Shown here in pieces: positions 62,543 to 64,000 of a stretch of DNA of 64,000 nt. Origin of the DNA: Kutzneria viridogrisea (GTDB taxonomy: Bacteria; Actinomycetota; Actinomycetes; Mycobacteriales; Pseudonocardiaceae); contig JACJID010000001.1 of assembly GCA_014138725.1 (NCBI GenBank), positions 2,166,385 to 2,230,384 of the forward strand, in the 5' to 3' direction. Each line of letters begins with the position of its first letter. Position 1 is the stretch's first letter. A program made the translations under genes and the position numbers. The notes beneath the pieces were generated by a model. It was given only the letters and a program-made list of their open reading frames with translations, was not told the DNA's origin and searched no databases.

Positions 62543-62836
62543 CAATACACCTCCGGGCAGTACGCCCGGGCGGCCGGAGAGATCGGAGTCCGTCTGTCGG
62601 TCGGGCGCAAAGGGCAGTGCTGGGACAATGCGGTCGCCGAGTCGTTCTTCGCCACCATCAAGACTGAGCTGCTCGACCGGCAGCCCTTGCACACCAAAGC
62701 CAAGGCACACAAGGCAATCTTCGAATATGTCGAGGGCTGGTACAACACCCGCAGACGGCTTTCCAGCCTGGGCTACCTCAGCCCCGCCGCCTACGAAGCC
62801 ATGCAGTCGCCCGCTCCTCGATCTGCAGTAGCCTGA
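62543..62836 (+). pseudogene. IS3-family OrfB transposase, C-terminal piece
   Basis: QYTSGQYARAAGEIGVRLSV, GRKGQCWDNAVAESFFATIK and EYVEGWYNTRRRLSSLGYLS, PAAYE are the end of an IS3 OrfB, including the DDE Glu (ESFF). Together with 62039-62322 it brackets the IS30 remnant; the middle of OrfB is missing. Confidence 0.78.
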
Positions 62837-62869
62837 CCGCATATCGACCCTGTCCGTCGAATCGGGTCA

Positions 62870-63083
62870 ACCCCAGGTGCCCCCCGGCCAACGGCACGTC
62901 GGCAAGCTCGTCACCGTCGTTATCGAGGACACCCACTTCCGCATCCCGCACGGTGAGGAAGAACTGGCAGTCCGCCCCCGTCGCAACCCTGGGCCCATCA
63001 CTCGATTCAACGTCACCAGCGGAGAGATCGCCCCGCGACGAAGTCAAGCATCTCCTGACGACAAACGGTCAAGTATGTCCTGA
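62870..63083 (+). pseudogene. Possible integrase/transposase C-terminal remnant
   Basis: HVGKLVTVVIEDTHFRIPHG, EEELAVRPRRNPGPITRF resembles the C-terminal beta domain of IS481-type transposases. In another frame the end VKHLLTTNGQVCPEPSH looks like the tail of such proteins. No start or catalytic part remains. Assignment tentative. Confidence 0.35.
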
Positions 63084-63379
63084 GCCCTCACATTGACACC
63101 TCGGTTCAACGGTCGTGTATTACTCCATCGAACTGCCGGCCAGACCTGAGTGCAGGGCAGGAAGTCCCTGTCGGCCGGACGGGACGTACGGTCCTGCTGA
63201 GGAGAGGAGGCAAGCCGCTGGCCTCCCACGGCATGCCAGCCCTCGTGGTGAGCTGGAGCGCCGCAGGAGGCCGTGTCGAGGTGTCGCAAGGTTGAGAACA
63301 TGACTGTGCCGCGTCCGGTGGCCGGCGGTTGTGGGCCGCCGCGGCGTAGTGCGTTTCCTGTCGCGATCTTGGCATCTCG

Positions 63380-63595
63380 TCAGTCGGTGCTGCCGTCCGC
63401 GAGGGAGTCAGTCGGGGCGCAGGGAAGCCTGTGGCGGTTGAGCGTCCGGATGACGGTCGCCACGCCGTGGATGATCAGAGCGAGCCCGAGCACCCGGGCC
63501 ACGAAGCCAACCCATACGCTCAGTGCTCCGAGGACGAGTTCACGCAGCTGCCTGATGTCTTCGATCTGGTTCGCTGGGCCTTGGGGATAAGGCAT
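63380..63595 (-). CDS. Small single-pass membrane protein
   Basis: 71 residues. GGGAGGTTCTG before ATG 63595 is an excellent ribosome site. The sequence has a short amphipathic start (NQIEDIRQLRELVLGAL), a hydrophobic segment (VWVGFVARVLGLALIIHGVA) and a short polar tail. Not recognised by name. No neighbour helps. Confidence 0.65.
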   Translation of the reverse strand: MPYPQGPANQIEDIRQLRELVLGALSVWVGFVARVLGLALIIHGVATVIRTLNRHRLPCAPTDSLADGSTD

Positions 63596-64000
63596 CAGAA
63601 CCTCCCTGAAAGGTACGGTGAGGGGCTGTCAGGACGCGAGGCCGGCCGACCCGGTTCAGGAAGGGTATGCGCCGTTGGCACATCTCAGGCACATTTTCGC
63701 TACATCACAAGCACAACTGATGGGGTGGGACGCGCATCGCCGGGACTCCGGCGCCGTCACCCTGAACGTGCGGAACACTCGGCCGATGGCTTGCTCGTCA
63801 AGGCCGCACACACGCAGGCGGGAACCAGAGCGACGATGTTGGGCTGTGCAACCGGCACGAAGCAGCCCCGGTCGAAGCCGGGGCACAGCGCGCGCAACCG
63901 GCGTGCGTCACCGGGCCGTGGCGGGGTGTGCCGTTGCCGACCAGCACGCAGGTCAGTCCGCCGAGTTCGGCCTGCCTGGTACGACCGGGAACTCCAGAGC
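63596..64000. other. Right-edge stretch with no clear gene
   Basis: A minus-strand frame entering from the edge (RALCPGFDRGCFVPVAQPNI) could be the end of a gene beyond the window, but I cannot support it. Confidence 0.45.

Noticed and set aside
63656..63886. Minus-strand frame near the right edge
   Set aside because: No start signal or domain; Cys/Arg-rich composition suggests a non-coding frame.

Overview
The window looks like chromosomal DNA of a high-GC actinomycete, most likely Pseudonocardiaceae (Amycolatopsis and relatives). Many genes start with GTG and several lack a leader (a -10 hexamer 6-8 bases before the start codon). The gene set fits too: F420-type LLM oxidoreductases, an ECF42-type sigma factor, MmyB-type XRE regulators and a rifamycin-associated element. 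Six copies of a strong hairpin repeat (arms GAAGGTGCCGTT or GAAGGTGGCTTT) lie only between genes. Species was not determined; genus is inference.

Layout. 0-9.6 kb: a PhyH-like gene, a TsnR-like rRNA methylase fused to a MarR-like domain, an SDR/XRE pair around a 20-bp palindrome, a YheO-type regulator with an aminotransferase, a second SpoU methylase, MarR, then FAD-monooxygenase module A with TetR, and HxlR/RidA. 9.7-14.1 kb: membrane and coiled-coil proteins of unknown role. 14.4-23.6 kb: a Vat/CatB-like acetyltransferase, TetR/FAD-monooxygenase module B, an amidohydrolase, MarR overlapping an ECF42 gene, a tyrosine recombinase and a second XRE/SDR pair. 23.6-25.1 kb holds remnants of a Tn3 transposase and a SyrP-like oxygenase. 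25.5-32.5 kb carries rifampicin monooxygenase (rox) with a RAE, proline iminopeptidase/MarR, a virginiamycin B lyase and a macrolide-type glycosyltransferase/metallo-hydrolase operon. 32.9-45.9 kb is ordinary chromosome: M4 protease, phosphodiesterase, secreted lipase, secreted RCC1-like protein, histidine phosphatase/LLM pair, aldo-keto reductase, lipoprotein/DUF5703, a YidC paralogue and an M20 peptidase.

From a tRNA-Leu(GAG) gene at 46.0 kb the character changes. A 14-bp exact copy of the tRNA 3' end recurs at 50.5 kb, bounding an island with a frameshifted gene, a relaxase fragment and an intact 925-residue SF1 helicase with a DUF2726 nuclease-like end. An AbrB-like/tyrosine recombinase pair follows. 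52-64 kb mixes sparse genes (TetR/LLM pair, AraC/DHFR-like pair, DUF4304, small secreted and membrane proteins) with a degenerate IS5-like element, an IS30 element with two frameshifts, an IS3 gene split by a second IS30 remnant, and a broken beta-propeller gene.

Taken together, 14.4-32.5 kb reads as intrinsic antibiotic resistance (streptogramin A and B, rifamycin, macrolide), and the tRNA-Leu island as a probable integrated element carrying a candidate defence gene. Functions rest on motif recognition from the sequence alone; no database search was run.
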